DNA of 64,000 bases from Prorocentrum cordatum (taxonomy: Eukaryota > Sar > Dinophyceae > Prorocentrales > Prorocentraceae), in NCBI GenBank assembly GCA_963575745.1, contig CAUYUJ010005780.1, positions 567,501 through 631,500 on the forward strand. Direction: 5' to 3'. Numbering within the stretch: the first letter of the stretch is position 1; each line of letters begins with the position of its first letter. Of this stretch, positions 43,271 through 53,837 are shown piece by piece. Below the pieces are notes generated by a model, which ran no database searches, was not told the origin of the DNA, and saw only the letters and a program-made list of their open reading frames with translations. A program made the position numbers and the translations under genes.

Positions 43271-44690
43271 CCCTCCAGCCTGCTGGGAGGAGCGCCGAGT
43301 TCGTGAGGGTCACCACTTTTCGATCGTAAAGGCGCCTTGCCAACATCTGGCCCACAGAGCCAGCAGAGGCCCTCAGCCACTACGAGGAGCGCCATACCTG
43401 TGAGGGCTGCCTCCCGTCGGAAGCCAAAACGCCCAGTTTTAAGCTGGCCCACACAGCCGGCAGAGCCATCCAACCCAACAAGAGAGGTGACATCCCTGTG
43501 ACGATCGCCACTTTTCAAAAACCACGGCGTCAGGTCCACGAGTGGCCAACAGAAATGGCAAAGGCCGCAGGCCCACCAGCAGGGGCGCCATCGAAGTGAG
43601 GGTCGCCACACTTCTAGGGCCAAAACGCCCGGCGCACACCTGGTCCACAGAGCCGGCAGAGCCCTCCAGTCCGCTGGGAGGAGAGCGAATCCTCATGAGG
43701 GTCCAGGCCAACACCTGGCCCACAGAGGCTTCAGGCCCACCAGGCGGGGTGCCTTCCCTGCGAGGGTCGCCGCTCTTCGAAGACCAATGCGCACGGCCCA
43801 CGAAGACTCGGCAGAACCCGCCAACCAGCTGGGAGAAGCGCCGTCCTCGCGAGGGTCGCCACTTTTCGATAGCAAAAGGGCCATCAGCAGGCTTTCAGAC
43901 ACCCACCACGAAGAACGCCACCCCTGTGATGGTCGCACTTCTCGAAAGCCAAAAAGCCCGGCCCACACCTGGCTTTACACAGCTGGCAGAACCTTTTAGC
44001 ACGCTAGGAGGAGCGCCATCCTCGTGAAGGCCGCCACTTGTCGTCGAGGGCAACAGGGGAACCATCCCTGAGTGTCGCAGATATTCGAGAGCCAAAGTGC
44101 CTGACCCACAGCCGCTGTGGGTCAGGCGCTTGCAAAGCCAGCGGTCCTCCAGCCTGCCGACAATCTGGAGTAACGCCTGCAAACAGCCTACACAGCCAGC
44201 AAAAATCGCCTAGCCTCACGAACGGCACCATCTCTGTGAGGGTCGTTTTTTTCTCGAATGCTAAAAAGCCCAGCCCACACCTGGCCCACAGAGCCTGCGA
44301 AGCCTTCAGCCCGCCAAGAAAAATGTCATCCCTGTCAGGTCGTTATTTTTCGAAGGCCAAGGCGCCCGGCCCACAGCTGGCACGCGGAACCCGCAACGGT
44401 TCTCGGTCCACCGCGAGGGGCGCCATCCGTATGGAGGTTTCCATCCCTCGAGGGCCAAGACGCCCAGCCCACAGCTGGCCCGTTGAGCCCGAAGGGCCCT
44501 CCAGCCCGATGGGGGGAACGCCATCCACTTGAGGGTCGCCACGTTGCGAGGGCCACGGCGCCCGTTCCACAGACCCGGCACGGAACTCCGGCTCACCAGG
44601 ATGGGCGCCGTGCCTCTGATGGCCGCCGCGCGCCGAAGGCCAAACCGCCCAGCCCACAGCTGGCCGGCAAAGCCGAAAAGAGGTATCCGA
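43270..44690. repeat. About 97-bp satellite
   Basis: Roughly 14 degenerate units (some 78-80 bp through deletion), each with CCCACAGAGCC or CCCACAGCTGG, CAGCCCGC.GGGAGGAGCGCC, GTGAGGGTCGCCACTTTTCGA and GGCCAAAACGCCCGGCC. Anchors include 43,349, 43,447, 43,545, 43,641 and 43,720. ORFs on both strands are repeat by-products. Confidence 0.85.
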
Positions 44691-45125
44691 TAGCACAACT
44701 CTTGATGCCAGGTAAGGACCCCTCATGCCAACTTGTGAGTCGAAGAAATCAGCACGGTTCGCGGTTAAACATACGTTCCTCTGCGCAGGCGAATCACGAG
44801 GGAGGGCGCCCGCCAAATGGAAACACGCGGCGGCGGCGCGGGTGGTTAGCGCCGACGCCCGGCCAACAACACGAGGGCGTCAGGCGCGACGCAAGCGGCG
44901 CCGCTTCAGCGGAGGGGGACAACAGCGCCTCCGCTATAGCGGGGCGGTGGGGGCCAAAATGGTTGCCGATTGGAGAAACATCTGAAGCGGGGGAATGAGG
45001 CACCTCAGCTGGCGGGCGGTGCCGGGACAACTACAAACAAAAAAGGCGAGAAGGCGTGGCCGAGGCAAGCGGACAAACAACTCTTCTTGTTGTTTCTCCC
45101 CCCTCCCCCCCCCCCGCCACTACAA
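44691..45125. other. Unique spacer without a gene
   Basis: GC-rich and unique. Ends at a C-rich run (about 45,103-45,116) just before the CGA-rich block. Confidence 0.4.
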
Positions 45126-45129
45126 TGTC

Positions 45130-45939
45130 TTACCGTCTTACCACGACGACGACCACGACGACGACGACGACGACGACACAGGCGACGGCGACGGCGAATG
45201 GTGATTCACCGCGGATGCTCCACGGTGGTGCGTATTCCCGCTGTGCTCGCCGACGACGGGGTGCCCCAGACACGGGGTGCTACGCTACGAATCCCGCTGT
45301 GGTCGACGACGACGACGACGGCATCGCCGACGACGGACGACGAAGCACTGCGAATGCCCCGGACACGGTGTGCTGCGCTTGGAGTGACGGCGGCGACGAC
45401 GACAACGACGGCGACGGTGACGGCGACGGAGGCGGCGACGGCGACGGCGACAGCGGCGGCGGACGACGACGCATTGCGGATGTCCCACGGGGGGGGGGGC
45501 TGCGCTTCGAATGCCGCTGTAGTCGACGACGATGGCGACAGCGACGGCGACGGCGACAGCGACGACGACGACGACGACGATGACGACGACGACGACGACG
45601 ACGACGACTCAGGCGACGGCGGACGACGACGCACTGCGGATTCTTTAAAGGTGCGGGCGGTGGTGCTGCATATGCCCGCTGGACTGACTGGTCGACGACG
45701 ACAACAACGACGACGGCGACGACGACGACAGCGACGGTGACAGCGACGAACACGATGGACGACGACGACGCGCTGTGGATGCCCCAGACAAGAGGGTGCT
45801 ACGTTGCAAACCCCGCTGTAGTCGACGACGACGACGGCGGCGACGGCGACGACGGACGACGACGCACTGCGGATGCCCCAAAGAGGGTGTGTTGAGCTGC
45901 GAATGCAGGTGCAGCCTGTAGTCGACGACGACGACGACC

Positions 45940-45979
<40 letters not shown>

Positions 45980-46830
45980 CGACGGCGACGGCGACGGCGA
46001 CGACGGACGACGGCAAACGGCGGATGCCCAGGTGACGGGGTGCTACGCTGCGACTCCCCCTGTAGTCTGTAGTCGCCGACGACAACGACAACGACCAGCG
46101 ACGGCGACGGTGACGGCGGCGACGACGTACGACGACGCACTGTGCATGCCACAAAGGGCACGCTGTTCTGCGAGTTTCGCTGTCGTCGACGACGACGGTG
46201 ACGGCGACGGCGGACGACGACGCACTTCGAATGCTCCAAAAAGGGGCGGGCGGGGTTGCTGCGTATGCCCTCTGAACTCGACGACGATGACGACGACTAC
46301 GACGGACGACGACGCACTGCTGATTCCCCAAAATGAGGGCGCTACGCTGCGAGCCCCGGTGTAGTCTACGACGACAACGACGAAACCGACGACGACGACG
46401 ACAGACGACGACGCACTGCGGATACCCCAGAGAGGGTGCGCTGCGCTGCGAATCCCGCTGTAGCCGCCGACGACGGCGACGACGGCGACGATGGCGACGG
46501 CGACGGCGGCGACGGCGACGACGCACGACGATGACGACGACGACGCACTGTGGATGGCCCATGGTTGGGGGGGGGGTGTTGCTGCGCAGGCCCGCTTGAG
46601 TCAACGACGACGGTGACTTCGACGACGACGACGCTGAGGGCGAGGACGAGGACGAAGACGACGACGACGACCACGCGACGGTGAACGACGACGCACTGCG
46701 GATGCTCCAAGGGGGGTGGTGGTTCGATGCGCAGGTCGGCTGCATTCGCCGACGACGACAACGACGACGACGACAACGGACGACGACGACGACGACGACA
46801 TCGACGGCGACGGCGACAACGATTGTGGCA
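45130..46830. repeat. Composite CGA microsatellite with interspersed unit
   Basis: (CGA)n tracts alternate with about 14 copies of a 50-60-bp unit: GACGCACTGCGGATGCCCC, a GGGTGCTACGCTGCGAA-like stretch, then CCCGCTGTAGTCGACGAC. Spacing is irregular (80-160 bp). Open frames on both strands (up to 366 codons minus, 256 codons plus) are repeat artefacts. Confidence 0.9.
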
Positions 46831-46852
46831 TGTCAGCATGTCGCATGTCAGG

Positions 46853-46934
46853 GATGTATAAGATCCCGATCACAACTTCTATATGTTCGCCTCGGATGTA
46901 TAAGATTCCGATCACAACTTCTATATACGAAAAG
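46853..46934 (+). repeat. Two-copy 41-bp tandem repeat
   Basis: ATGTATAAGATCCCGATCAC... is repeated once with one change inside the first 20 bp. Confidence 0.85.
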
Positions 46935-47003
46935 CAATCGTTTGGAGGCTGCCGTCCACCCACGGGGCACATAATCCCCTCGGCGAAGCCCGCGACGACC
47001 CCA

Positions 47004-47139
47004 TGCGAAGAGGGAACTACCCGATGTTATTTTTCAATCCGCCTCAGGCCGGAACGACACTGAGCCGCAAGGGCTTCACATAATCAGTACATCATACAAT
47101 GCATAGCTCTCGGCGGCGCATGCTCTCTGAATCTCTGCA
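47004..47139 (-). repeat. Copia-2 3' LTR (degenerate)
   Basis: 136 bp sharing AATCCGCCTCAGGCCGGAAC, GGGCTTCACATAATCAGT and CTCTCGGCGGCGCAT with the other LTR, allowing for substitutions. An AAGGAGGAG purine tract precedes it on the minus strand. Confidence 0.7.
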
Positions 47140-47236
47140 CTCCTCCTTGGCAACTAGCTCGTTCGCTAGGTAGCCACCAGAACAGGTTCGTCTCTGTGCC
47201 GCGAGCCGGGCATGCACGCGGCGCGAAGCGACTGGA

Positions 47237-47258
47237 ATATATATATATATATATAATA
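47237..47258. repeat. (TA)n microsatellite
   Basis: About ten TA dinucleotides in the Copia-2 3' untranslated stretch. Confidence 0.85.
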
Positions 47259-47339
47259 TGATCGGAGCACCGATCACGCAACTCTCACGCGGCAAACAGC
47301 TCACGAGGCTCACGCTTCAACATCATGCGACGCCTTGGT

Positions 47340-47817
47340 AATCGTCCGGCGTAACGAACTCCGTCTCGACCTGCAATGACAGCCCATCCCCTCGAGGTGT
47401 CTATGGACCACCTTCCCCGACAGGGGCTTGGTCAGGGGGGCCGCCGCGTTCTCGCGAGCGTCGACCTTCTTGCGCTGAGTCTAGTTCGTCTCGCCCGCGC
47501 TCTGCGCCCGCGGGCACCTTTTCATCGTGCTTCTGGCGGCCCAGACCTTGACGCGGCGCAGAAGTTATCGCCGCTGTCGAATCGCTCGAAACCTCTGCGC
47601 GGAACTCACCACGCTTGCATGCCACCTCGACCTTCTCGCCCAGTCCGAGGTCCACGGCCGCCGCCGCCAGCTTGGGCGCGGCAGCAGCAGCGCGCAAGAT
47701 CCCGAAGTACTCAGCCTCGCCGCTGGAGGGGGGGGCCGCGCTCTGCAGCGAACCCGTAGCCGAGCGCGTGCTCTGCGAGGGCCAGGGCAGCATCGCTGGT
47801 CGACTTCCGAGTGGCAA
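47340..47817 (-). pseudogene. Copia-2 RNase H, C-terminal part
   Basis: PPSSGEAEYFGILRAAAAA gives the RNase H Glu segment and EVSSDSTAA the third-acid region. A different frame continues with ARENAADLLTKPLSGK-like sequence, the conserved ADxLTK end. Frameshifts separate these parts. Confidence 0.75.
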
Positions 47818-48645
47818 AGCATCCCGCGTAATCGCCGTCGCAAACGGCCGCGAGACAGGCCGGCATCTTCTGCGTGTTGAACCTTGCGACTAGACGCGGA
47901 CGCTCGACTTGGTGCCCCCCGGGCCTCTTGATCATTATCATGTCAGCTGCCGTCGGCGCCTGCATGCGCCTCGAGCACTGCTCGATCGCGCCCGCGAGGT
48001 GAGCGCCCCGAGCCCCCGCGCTCCGATGGCGGCGGGCCTCGTGCAGGGGCAGCGCGCTGAGCTCTGCCTCGCAGTTGATGTCAGCCGCGGCCTTCTTGAC
48101 CGGGGGCGCATCCAACCCGTGGGGCTCGCCCTCGAGGCCCAGCTCCTTGATCGGCAACTCCGCGCGCCTCTGGTCCGACTCGATCTCGAGCGCCGGGGCG
48201 GAGCCCGCGTGCAGCGGCACCCTGCCAAAGAATACCGCCGCCTTCGCGCCCTCCCCGTCGGGGCCCAGGGCCCCGCCGCAGTTGATGTCGCATCGCTCGC
48301 TAAGCGTCGCCTCCAGCTCCTTCAGAGCCACGGCGCCGCGAAGCGCCGTGAAACCGTCGCCGCGCGCTATTCCGCGACCATCGTCACTGGGGCGGAAGAA
48401 CGCAGCAGGGCCTGCCACTCCCATGCGCCAAACGCCCGACTCAAATTGATTGCTCAAGTCGCTCTGCCAAACCGATGCTGCGCCCTGAGTGCCGCGCAGT
48501 GAGCGAAGCAAGCGAATAATTCAACCTCCCCGACGAGATGGAGAGGCACCAACCTGGGCGAGCGGCCGAGCGAGACCAGGAGGGCGCAGAGAGGCTTAAC
48601 AACCCCCAGGGGCGGCGCGCTGCTCAACAGCTCGCTCGCGCTCAT
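47711..48645 (-). pseudogene. Copia-2 reverse transcriptase remnant and RNase H start
   Basis: Two frames. The first (48,645-48,454) has LLSSAPPLGVVKPLCALLV, the beginning of the RT fold. The second (48,511-47,711) has RMGVAGPAAFFRP, then RGDGFTALRG at the YVDD-equivalent position with the second Asp replaced by Gly, then EIESDQRRAELPIKELGLEG. It reaches RNase H at CDGDYAGCFATRKSTSDAAL. The RT core between the two frames (first catalytic Asp region) appears deleted, so it cannot be active. Confidence 0.8.
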
Positions 48646-49640
48646 CTGCTCGGGCCTCCGTCGCGACGCGCCCGGGCGGCAGGCGCATCACCCTCCGCTC
48701 GTCGCCTTTGCGGCGTCGACCCAGCGCATCCTGAGCGGTGCCCGCCCAGCGGCGCGCCTGCAGGTCTCCTCGCCACTAAGCACGAACACTTCGCGACGCA
48801 TAATCCAAGCCCTTCTGGAGCGCCAGTCGCACTCCGGAGGGGTCGAGCCCGCGCTCCAAGGGGGGCGCCAGGCCGGAAGTACTGCGCTTCGTCGTCTGGC
48901 ACCGGCCCGGCACCAATGACCACGTTGATCTCGCCAGTGGCCTCGAGCTCCTCCTCGGCCGCCTGCGGAATCACACGGCGTAGCGATGCCGCGTAAGTCT
49001 GGGCCTTCTTAGCTCGACCGCCGCCGAGCAGCGGTGCGTGCTGATGTCCGCCAGGGCAGCAGACCGCCAGCGCCGTGGCGAGGCGTTCGTTGTTGGTCAG
49101 CCAGCCCGTGCTCTTCTCGACCGGTTCGACCATCCCGTCGTCGCATGCCCCCTCGCGCGAAGTGGGCCCCGGGGAGCGAGACCACCTCCTTAACCGCGTC
49201 GTCGCCCCACAACCGCCTAGCCTTGGTGCGCCTGTCCTTGTAGACCTGCATCCCGAAGTGGAGCGGCCCCCGATCGTCCTTCGCAGATCTGGCGTGCGAC
49301 TCCGGGTCCTTGTACTTGCCTCGGTTCAAGCTTGTCAGCTTCGAACTCCGTGCAACGCGGTGCCGCTGTGACCAGGTGGGGGCCCTGGTCCTCGAGCGCC
49401 TGCATGTGCCTCTGCCGGCTCACGGTCAGTCTCGCGTCCAGCGGCCCCCGGGGCTCGCGGCCCTCGAGGTCGACGTCGGCCGCCACTCCTGGGAGCGCGT
49501 CGCCAGCCAGCTCGGCGAAACATCCTGGTTTGCAGCGCTCCGAGAGAATGGGCGGCATCAGCTCGAGCGGCACCTCCGCGAGTCCGCTCGTCTCTATGGC
49601 AGACTGTCTGGCCCCATCCCGGGCCCAGGGCCGCGGCCGC
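48642..49640 (-). pseudogene. Copia-2 cytosine-methyltransferase-like module
   Basis: Frames in this stretch give, in order, LELMPPILSERCKPGCFAEL, QRHMQALEDQGPHLVTAAPRCTEFE (PPC altered to PRC), HFGMQVYKDRRTKARRLW, AVKEVVSLPGAHFARGGM, then TGWLTNNERLATALAVCCPGGHQHAPLLGGGRAKKAQ in pieces. This is the same DNMT-like module as in Copia-1, but here it lies between integrase and RT. The altered catalytic motif and several frameshifts make it a pseudogene. Confidence 0.65.
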
Positions 49641-50592
49641 CAGCGCGGGGCCCCCTGGGCCCGACGCCGCCGAGGCCACTGGCGCTGAACCTCTCCAGTG
49701 CGCAGCCAGCGCAGGCGACGCCGCTGGCGCGCATGCGCCCCCCCCTGGCCTCGGGGCCGCGCCCTGCGCCAACGGCCCCGCCGGCGGTGGCTCCGCCCGC
49801 GCTTGCGTCGCGCCTCTGCTGCCATCGACTCCCCATCGGGGCTGGTGGGGGAGGCGTGGCAGCCGCGGCCCCTGTTGCCGCGCTACCCGGTGCTCCGCCT
49901 CTCGCCTGCGCCTCGTCAGCTTCCTCAGCTGCCTTCGCCTCTCTGAACTGGCGAAGACGCTCGTCTCCTCGAGCTGCCGGCGCCTCGATCACCCGCGCTC
50001 GGCACAACTGCGAGTGGGCAACTCCCGCGCGACCAGTCATCGCCAAGTAATTCTCGAGCGCAACGCAGCCATCGGTCGGTCCGACGCCCGCGTCCTGGAC
50101 GTTGGCCTTGGCGACGTCACCGTCTCGCGGCTCGGCGGCAGCTGGGGTCGCCACCACCACCGGCGCTTCCACGCGCCCAGCTCTCGGGGCGACATCCGCC
50201 AGGGCCGCCGCGCAGCGCATCTCGCCGCCCTCCCAGTCGAGCCCCGGGATCTCCCCCTCGTTCCGGGCCCAGCGCTCGGCGGGCGGCAGGCGCGCGATCG
50301 CCGCGCCGCGCAGCGCGCCGCTCGAGGAGAGCACCAGCGCCGCGCCGCTCCTGCTGGCGTGGCCCACGCAGTAGCCCGCGATCTAGCGAGGCTCCAGGTC
50401 GCGCTTGAGAGAGTCCTTCGCGCGCTTATTCACCTGGGCGCGCTCGCCGAAGGGAGCGGCCGCCTTCTCCCTGCGCTTGCCGCTCCTCCTCTGATCAGCC
50501 GCATTGCCGCCGCCGCCGCCGATCTTGAACCTGTCCAGCGCCTGTGCAGCGCAGGTGGGGGCTCGCGGCCTCAGCGGGTGCCCGAATGGAAG
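49594..50592 (-). pseudogene. Copia-2 integrase C-terminal region and linker
   Basis: Read directly after the nested element: LPFGHPLRP, LDRFKIGGGGGN, AAAPFGERAQVNKRAK, LKRDLEPR, then one TAG (50,381-50,383, most simply TGG to TAG), then IAGYCVGHASRSGAALVL and LPPAERWARNEGEIPGLDWE. This is the expected post-integrase segment of dinoflagellate Copia polyproteins. It stays in the frame of the integrase upstream of the insertion. GVAHSQLCRARVIEA follows, then an Ala/Pro-rich linker. Confidence 0.75.
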
Positions 50593-51105
50593 GAGATTGT
50601 TTTTTTATTCTGGCCGATAACGCTCGTTACCCGGGGGGGGGGGGGGGGTCGTGCCCCTCGGGTAACGGTAACGCTTGGGCTGGGCGGGGTATGGCGAGGC
50701 AGGGGCGCTCTGCGATCGCCATAGTATGCGCGCGAGCAGCACTCTCTGCCTGAGAGCACCACAGTGGCTTGCGATTCGAGTACAAGCGCAAAGCCCGCCG
50801 CGCGTGCCTTTGTCGGACTCCGGAGGCCGTTTTTCGGGCGCCGTCGACGACGACGACGACGATTCGAGTACAAGCGCAAAGCCCGCAAGCACCAGCATCG
50901 CGCATGCGAGCGCCGCAATGGCCTGCGAGCGCCCACAGTGCGCCTGCGACCACCACACCACAGTGCGCATGCCTTCGGGCACCAGCATGTTGGAGGGGAA
51001 GACCGAGACCCCCCCCGCGCACGAGCGGCACCGTTACGGGGGGGGGGGGGGGGGAGAGGCCCGGGTAACGAGCGTTACCCCCCAGAGGATAAAAAAAACA
51101 ATCTC
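50593..51105. mobile_element. 513-bp TIR element nested in Copia-2
   Basis: Termini GAGATTGTTTTTTTAT (left) and ATAAAAAAAACAATCTC (right) begin inverted repeats of about 45 bp that share GATAACGCTCGTTACCCGGG or a close variant. It is flanked by AAG on both sides (50,590-50,592 and 51,106-51,108), a 3-bp target duplication. Inside are G16 (about 50,633-50,648) and G17 (51,038-51,054) and a direct repeat of TTCGAGTACAAGCGCAAAGC. No transposase. Removing the element plus one AAG restores the integrase frame exactly (RAKEKQRL then PFGHPLRP). Confidence 0.85.
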
Positions 51106-51948
51106 AAGACGTTGCTTCTCTTTGGCCCGGGCAATGATCAGCAGAGTCCTGACCGCTCCCACGATCGCCTTCGCCGCCCTCTCGGCCGCTCCGTTCGCCC
51201 AGCGCCCCCCGGACGGGCCCTCTCGAAGCGGCGGCTCTTTTCCTTCAATCCTGCCGCAGACGTCTCTCTCGAGCGCTAGGGGCGAGCTCTCGCCGTCGGA
51301 CTGGTGCGCGCACCTCTTGCGGCCGATGTGGTCGAGGATGTCGACCGCGACGCTGGGGCTGAACCTGTCCTTCACCATGGCCGGGGCCGAGCTCGCGCCG
51401 TAGCAGCCCGCAATGATGCGGCCGTTGTCGGCGACGACCTCAGAGGGCCCCCCCTCGGCCGGCTGGCGCCCGCGACGCGATTGGCCAGTCCCGCGCGCTG
51501 CGCAACGCGAAGGGCGCCAGGGCCTGAAGTGGACGTGGCCCTGCGCCTCGCGCTCCTCAATCTCGATGCCAGGAGGCTGGCCTGGGCCCGGGGGCAGCCT
51601 CGCTCGCGGCGGTCTGCCGCGCTGCTCTCGCGCTTCCTCCTCTTGGGGTAGCGGGCCTCCTCGCTGATCCTCGGGGGCTCTCGCGCCTCCTGCCAGCCGC
51701 CCAGAAACTGGCGGCGTGCTCGGACATGCGGGGACGCCGGCCGGCTTCCCCCCGACGTCGGGGAGGCGGGTGACCGGGCTGCCGAAGCAAGTCCAGCCCG
51801 ACCTCGAGGAAGCAGATCGGCCTCCGATCGCCGATGGGAAAGCCCCGACTCGCGACAGCGACTCGAACTCCTGAGCCCTGGCCTTCGGCAGCGTGAAGAA
51901 GGCGTTGTGCACTCCGCGCTCATGGCGCAACCGGATGCCGTTCTCCAA
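51106..51948 (-). pseudogene. Copia-2 integrase
   Basis: The C-terminal two-thirds of this frame reads as a Copia integrase: GHVHFRPWRPSRCAARG (zinc region, Cys partly replaced by Arg), SEVVADNGRIIAGCYGA, HQSDGESSPLALE (second catalytic Asp), and GRWANGAAERAAKAIVGAV (third acid, Glu). The first acid is not convincingly preserved. The frame is interrupted at its 3' end by the 513-bp insertion, within the codon for Leu after KEKQR. Confidence 0.75.
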
Positions 51949-52023
51949 TCTCCAGCCCTCCTTTCCGCTTCAAAACGGCGACCAGCCTCGTGATTGCCCT
52001 CCCCGTCGTAGACCTCTCGTCGA

Positions 52024-52272
52024 TCACCGTGCAGCTGCTCTCGTCGAGGACCCCGATGTTCTTCTCGGGCTCGCGCTGGCCGCGACGACGGGCTTGGCGA
52101 CGGCAGCTCTGCGCCCGGCAAAGGACATCCTGGCGCCGTTCTCGTCGACGCCCACCATCCCCCCGCCGCCCTCGTCTGCGATGATGTTCCCACTCGCCGT
52201 CTTGAATCTGCGGCCCGAGGATGCCGAGGTTGCTGGGGCCGCCCCGAGGGGCCACCGAGCTCGCGCACCCAC
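52024..52272 (-). pseudogene. Copia-2 protease-region remnant
   Basis: FKTASGNIIADEGGGGMVGV and ENGARMSFAGRRAAVAKPVV match the conserved YxTASGxxxxNxG...V.KPLxS part of dinoflagellate Copia proteases. The expected active site upstream survives only as VDFHCGCASSVAP in another frame (52,366-51,920), without a clear DSGA. Confidence 0.6.
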
Positions 52273-52425
52273 AATGGAAGTCGACCTTCACCCAGCCTTT
52301 CCAGCCCACGATCTCTCCGCTAGTCTCCTGGGCTTTCTCCGCCTGATCAGCTCCGAGCAGCTCCAAGAACGCGTGGTTCTCTGGCCCCCAACCGCCACGG
52401 GCTTCCTGCGCGGTGCCCCCCGCGC

Positions 52426-53236
52426 CTAGCGAGAGCCAGCGCCGCGCTTGCCGCCGTCGCCCTTCTGCCTCGCCTCACCCTCGGCCTGGGCCTCGGCCAT
52501 CGCACGGGCGGCCACCTCTGCCGGAGCCTGCGGCCCCCGGCAGTCCGAGCTCATGTGCCCCGAGCGCCCGCAGTTCCAGCGGGCGAGGCGGGGCGCGTCA
52601 GCTCCGTCGCCAGCGCCTGGGCCTCGACTGATCTTCTGAGCCTTCTTACATGTATCGCCCCTGCCTTTGCCGCCGGAAGCCTTGCCCTCTTTCGTGCCCT
52701 CGCCGACCTTGCCGTTCTGGAACGCGCGCGCCAGGGCGCCGATGTCCATGGCATTGGGGTCGCGCTGCTGCATGGAGAGCACCTGGGCGCCTCGAAGTGC
52801 GGCGCCTGTCCGAGCCTCCAGGTGCGGCGCAATCTTTCTCCAAAGCAACTCGCAGGTTTTCAGGCTGCTCTGGCTACGAAGAACGTGTTCTTCAAGCTCA
52901 GACGGCAATGCGCTCTCCAGGGCCGACATGCGCACGCTGTCTGAGAGGCGATTAGGGTTGTCGTCGTCATCCTCACGAACTCGCAGAGGTTGACTGCCCC
53001 TCGCCATCTTTCTTGCGCCCCCGCCAACCCCTCGAGCTTTCAGCGCCCGGGAGACAGCGCCAGGCCAGTTTCAGCACGTCCCACTTGCGCCCGCTAGTGG
53101 AGGAATCGAACCTCCGAGCCAGGCGTCTCCAGCACTCGAGTCCGCTGCCCTTCTCTACGTTCAGGGTGATGTCGAACGGCTCACCGGTCGCCAACTGCTG
53201 AATCGCCGTCCGTGTGCAGTTGAGCCACCATCTCAT
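52426..53236 (-). pseudogene. Copia-2 Gag with damaged zinc knuckle
   Basis: Two frames. 53,236-52,973 has FDITLNVEKGSGLECWRRLA, RRFDSSTSGRKWDVLKLAW, the typical Gag core. 53,007-52,426 has LEEHVLRSQSSLKTCELLW, RDPNAMDIGALARAF and the knuckle RWNCGRSGHMSSDC. In that knuckle the first Cys is Arg, so the CCHC is broken. Gag would coat and package element RNA. Confidence 0.75.
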
Positions 53237-53239
53237 CGA

Positions 53240-53830
53240 TGCGATCTAACTCATCGTCGCCGTTGGCACCAAACGCCGATTGCCAGTGTCCTCCCTCAAT
53301 CGGGTCCGGGCGAGCGCTGCTCCACTCCAGCATTGCTCTGAAACTCCGACCACGAATGACCCGAATTTGGCAGCCCACTCTATGTACTGCCGAAGGTTGG
53401 CCGATATCATTCGTGTCGACCAGCTTCTGGAACTAGCAAAGGTCTCTCCACCATACGGTTGACCGCCCCCACCAGGGCAGGGATTGCTTGGATGCCCACC
53501 AGCTGATCAAACCGAAAACTCATGTTCTCTTCGCTGAACCTCTCCACCCCTTGTGTCAGGGCCTGCCGTTGTCGGGTCAGCTCCTCATTCGTTGTGCTCG
53601 CCTAGGGCTGGGCGAGCTTAGCGCCAGTTTCCCTGTGAATCTGTCCGCGTCGTTTCTAGATGAATTGAAGACACTAGCCTTTCCCTCACCGGGTCACCTC
53701 CAAACGGGCGTACCTTCTGAGGTACGTGTACATCTCTTCCCACAGTGCGATATTGGCGTCCTCTGTCACAAGAGGCACGTACTCGAAACAACTCCTGGTG
53801 TCGTCCTCGGGGGATCCAACCAGGCTCCGC
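53240..53830 (-). other. Copia-2 5' leader and N-terminal Gag remnants
   Basis: Minus-strand pieces such as FEYVPLVTEDANIALWEEMY look protein-like, but stops and frameshifts prevent a continuous reading from the PBS to the Gag core. Confidence 0.4.
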
Positions 53831-53837
53831 GCTACCA
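53831..53837 (-). other. Copia-2 primer-binding site
   Basis: The minus strand reads TGGTAGCGCGGAGCC directly after the 5' LTR, the same tRNA-type primer site as Copia-1 with a 2-bp difference. The core TGGTAGC is annotated. Confidence 0.6.

Noticed and set aside
45645-46745. 366-codon minus-strand ORF in the CGA block
   Set aside because: Arg- and Ser-rich translation of CGA/TCG triplets with the passenger unit; no protein signature.
47084-47313. tRNA or other structured RNA near the Copia-2 3' LTR
   Set aside because: No cloverleaf or conserved tRNA boxes. The similarity to 53.9 kb is explained by the LTR pair.
50593-51105. Canonical spliceosomal intron (introner) in Copia-2
   Set aside because: The frame-restoring edges allow only CTT/TTG/TGA/GAG starts paired with CTC-to-CTT ends. 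No GT-AG, GC-AG or GA-AG pair is possible, so it is called a TIR insertion.
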